NCBI GenBank assembly: GCA_001939145.1 | Contig: LSRX01000281.1 | Location: 571,936-635,935, forward strand | Reading direction: 5' to 3' | Length of the DNA: 64,000 nt | Source of the DNA: Symbiodinium microadriaticum | Taxonomy: Eukaryota > Sar > Dinophyceae > Suessiales > Symbiodiniaceae | Shown: positions 62,586 through 64,000 of the stretch, piece after piece | How the letters are laid out: the number at the start of each line of letters is the position of its first letter | Numbering within the stretch: the stretch's first letter is position 1 | Notes under the pieces: generated by a model | The model's database searches: none | What the model saw: only the letters and a program-made list of their open reading frames with translations | What the model was told of the DNA's origin: nothing | Position numbers and translations under genes: made by a program

Positions 62586-63230
62586 CATGTCGCCTGCTTG
62601 CGGATGAAAGCGGCGGGCGCGTGCGGGCTCGCTGAAGCCAGACGGTTCTGCAACACCGGGCCTCGCGATGGCAGTCATGCAGCCTACTGTAGGGCCGTAC
62701 AACTAGAACGGGATTCCTTTAAGGGCCCCTTTTGCGGGTTCTATAAGGGTTTCTATAAGGTTCAAGGACTAGGCATAGGGTTTAGGGTGCCGATGCTCTC
62801 CGGTCCAATCTAGTTCCATGCTTTTGGCCACCACCAAGACTTGACAAAATGAACTCAATTGGAGACTATGGTAACTCTCGAAGGACGGAAAGTTTAAGGA
62901 GTCTTTGGCTGTTTCCGCATTCGATGCTTCAGCCGTTCCTGGCCATTCGAACAAAAGCGGCAGGCCAGTTTGGGTGGTTTGATGAGCCTGATGACTTAAG
63001 TTATGGTGAAGTTTCCCCTGCATTGTAGAGCGAGAAGTTGGAAGCAATACGGAAGATCGGCAGGTGAACACCAGTCAATGCCCCGCCGAAAACGGCTTGA
63101 AATACGCGAAGCAGCAAACTGTCAGTCACAATTCAAACTCAAATCTTCCCATCCTCTCAGCAAAAAGCCTCCTTAAACCCAACACCCCAATGTTGTAGAG
63201 CTTCTGCAGACGCTCCCGCCCTGCTGCCTA

Positions 63231-63337
63231 CATGGGGGTTTCCGAAAATAGGGGACCCTATAGTACCGTTAAATAGTAGGGTCCTTATGATAAGAACCCC
63301 AAAATAAGGTACCCTAATTTTCGGAAAGTCCCACATG
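63231..63337. mobile_element. MITE-like hairpin, single copy
   Basis: CATGGGGGTTTCCGAAAATA and TTTTCGGAAAGTCCCACATG arms with GGACCCTA / TAGGGTCC inside. Confidence 0.75.
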
Positions 63338-63343
63338 GTTCAC

Positions 63344-63393
63344 CGTCGGCCTCGCAAGAACTCGGCACATCGGCGCAGCCCCGCTCCAAGCCC
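63344..63393 (-). CDS. Short exon, upstream part of the 58-63 kb gene
   Basis: Fifty nucleotides between AAACAG and donor GTGAAC; all three frames are open, so the peptide is undecided. It lies directly beside the palindrome at 63231-63337 and is followed on the plus strand by TTTAGGG-type DNA. Confidence 0.35.
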
Positions 63394-64000
63394 CTGTTTG
63401 GAACATGGGGCTTGAAGGCTGGGGGGTCTTTGAGGGTTGGGGATGTACACGGTTAGGGTTGAGGGTCTTTTGCTAAAGGGAGGGTTTAGGGTTTAGGGTT
63501 TCGGGGGCTTTTTCAAGCCTATGAAGCCCTTTCAAAAGTCTCCCACCTGAACAGCCCCAAATCCCACACACCAAGGCCTGAGCTGTGACACCGGGGTTTA
63601 GGGTTTAGGGTTAAAGGCTTCGGCGCAGGGACCGGATGAAGAGTGATCGTCCCGTGATTTGACGGATTTGCCCGTGGCTTTTGGGTTCTGGGGTGTCGAC
63701 TGGGGCGCTTTCTGTGGCGAAGCTTGGGAGGCAGTCGGATAGGGGGCGAGGAACTACTGTTTTCTATAAGAGGTGTGAAGAATGAGTACGGACTCCCTAC
63801 AGTCCCGCATACTGAGTGGCATACTGATGGTATATTACGTAGTATGCCGGTTTGGGGTTTAAGGTCATGGTGGGCCCATTTATTGGGCTGGCACTGTCGA
63901 TGTTGAGAAAATCACGGAGAGAAGGCGAGTTTACTGTTTACTGATCTCGTGCAACATTCAGACGACCCAGCTCGAGAATGGCATTTAGGCCACCAACAGA
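63394..64000. other. Right edge, no gene seen
   Basis: G-type tracts at 63425-63515 and 63595-63620 fit the acceptor-side intron of the exon at 63344-63393. No convincing open frame follows to the edge. Confidence 0.4.

Larger units (their letters stand above)
60850..63230. other. Gene-poor stretch upstream of the 58-63 kb gene
   Basis: Contains triplet microsatellites, a His-run frame and a minus frame at 62.77-63.07 kb (ASNAETAKDSLNFPSFESYH) that could be an exon. Nothing else is supported. Confidence 0.35.

Noticed and set aside
62231-62702. Poly-Leu and poly-Val/Ala proteins
   Set aside because: Products of CTG/CTA triplet runs.
1-64000. CRISPR arrays, bacterial operons, rRNA genes
   Set aside because: The short tandem repeats here lack unique spacers of constant length. 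Gene structure is eukaryotic, and no rRNA-like sequence was seen.

Overview
Nuclear DNA of a dinoflagellate, most likely a coral-symbiont type (Symbiodiniaceae) or close relative. This rests on three things. First, two long intron-split genes have protein signatures that I remember only from dinoflagellate genomes. Second, several introns appear to use GC or GA donors besides GT. Third, TTTAGGG/CCCTAAA telomere-like tracts are scattered through the non-coding DNA. No database search was possible, so family assignments rest on motifs and memory. Exons were inferred by eye from open frame, splice-like dinucleotides and phase agreement.

Layout. 0.1-12.3 kb: a minus-strand gene of many short exons (about 60-240 nt) that runs off the left edge, with introns largely made of telomere-like arrays. 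13.07-27.36 kb: one very large minus-strand gene. It has a signal peptide (27.3 kb), a long right-handed beta-helix ectodomain built on GGGF repeats (26.3-19.4 kb), a Cys-rich segment with about three membrane helices (19.3-17.8 kb), a dinoflagellate-type cytoplasmic domain (17.7-14.0 kb) and small 3' exons ending in TAA at 13,068. This 14 kb holds almost no telomere-like arrays but has long microsatellites. 28.5-32.5 kb: more short minus-strand exons in array-rich DNA, and a 0.4 kb near-perfect palindrome. 34.2-35.0 kb and 45.68-46.77 kb: two halves of one minus-strand LINE-like reverse transcriptase/RNase H sequence. 35.56-45.43 kb: between these halves, a plus-strand gene of about 20 exons. 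Its C-terminal half has motifs reminiscent of TNP2 (CACTA-type) transposases, and its N-terminal half is acidic, repetitive and then strongly basic. 47-64 kb: more array-rich DNA with at least two minus-strand short-exon genes, one ending in TAA at 57,882.

The main structural observation is strand polarity. Exons on either strand are preceded by CCCTAAA-type DNA and followed by TTTAGGG-type DNA, so array-bearing introns start G-rich and end C-rich and could fold back on themselves. A family of about 100-bp palindromic, MITE-like elements (seven copies) lies in the same intronic space. Most protein functions are unknown. The large minus gene looks like a surface receptor or adhesin, and the plus gene like a mobile-element or domesticated-transposase protein.
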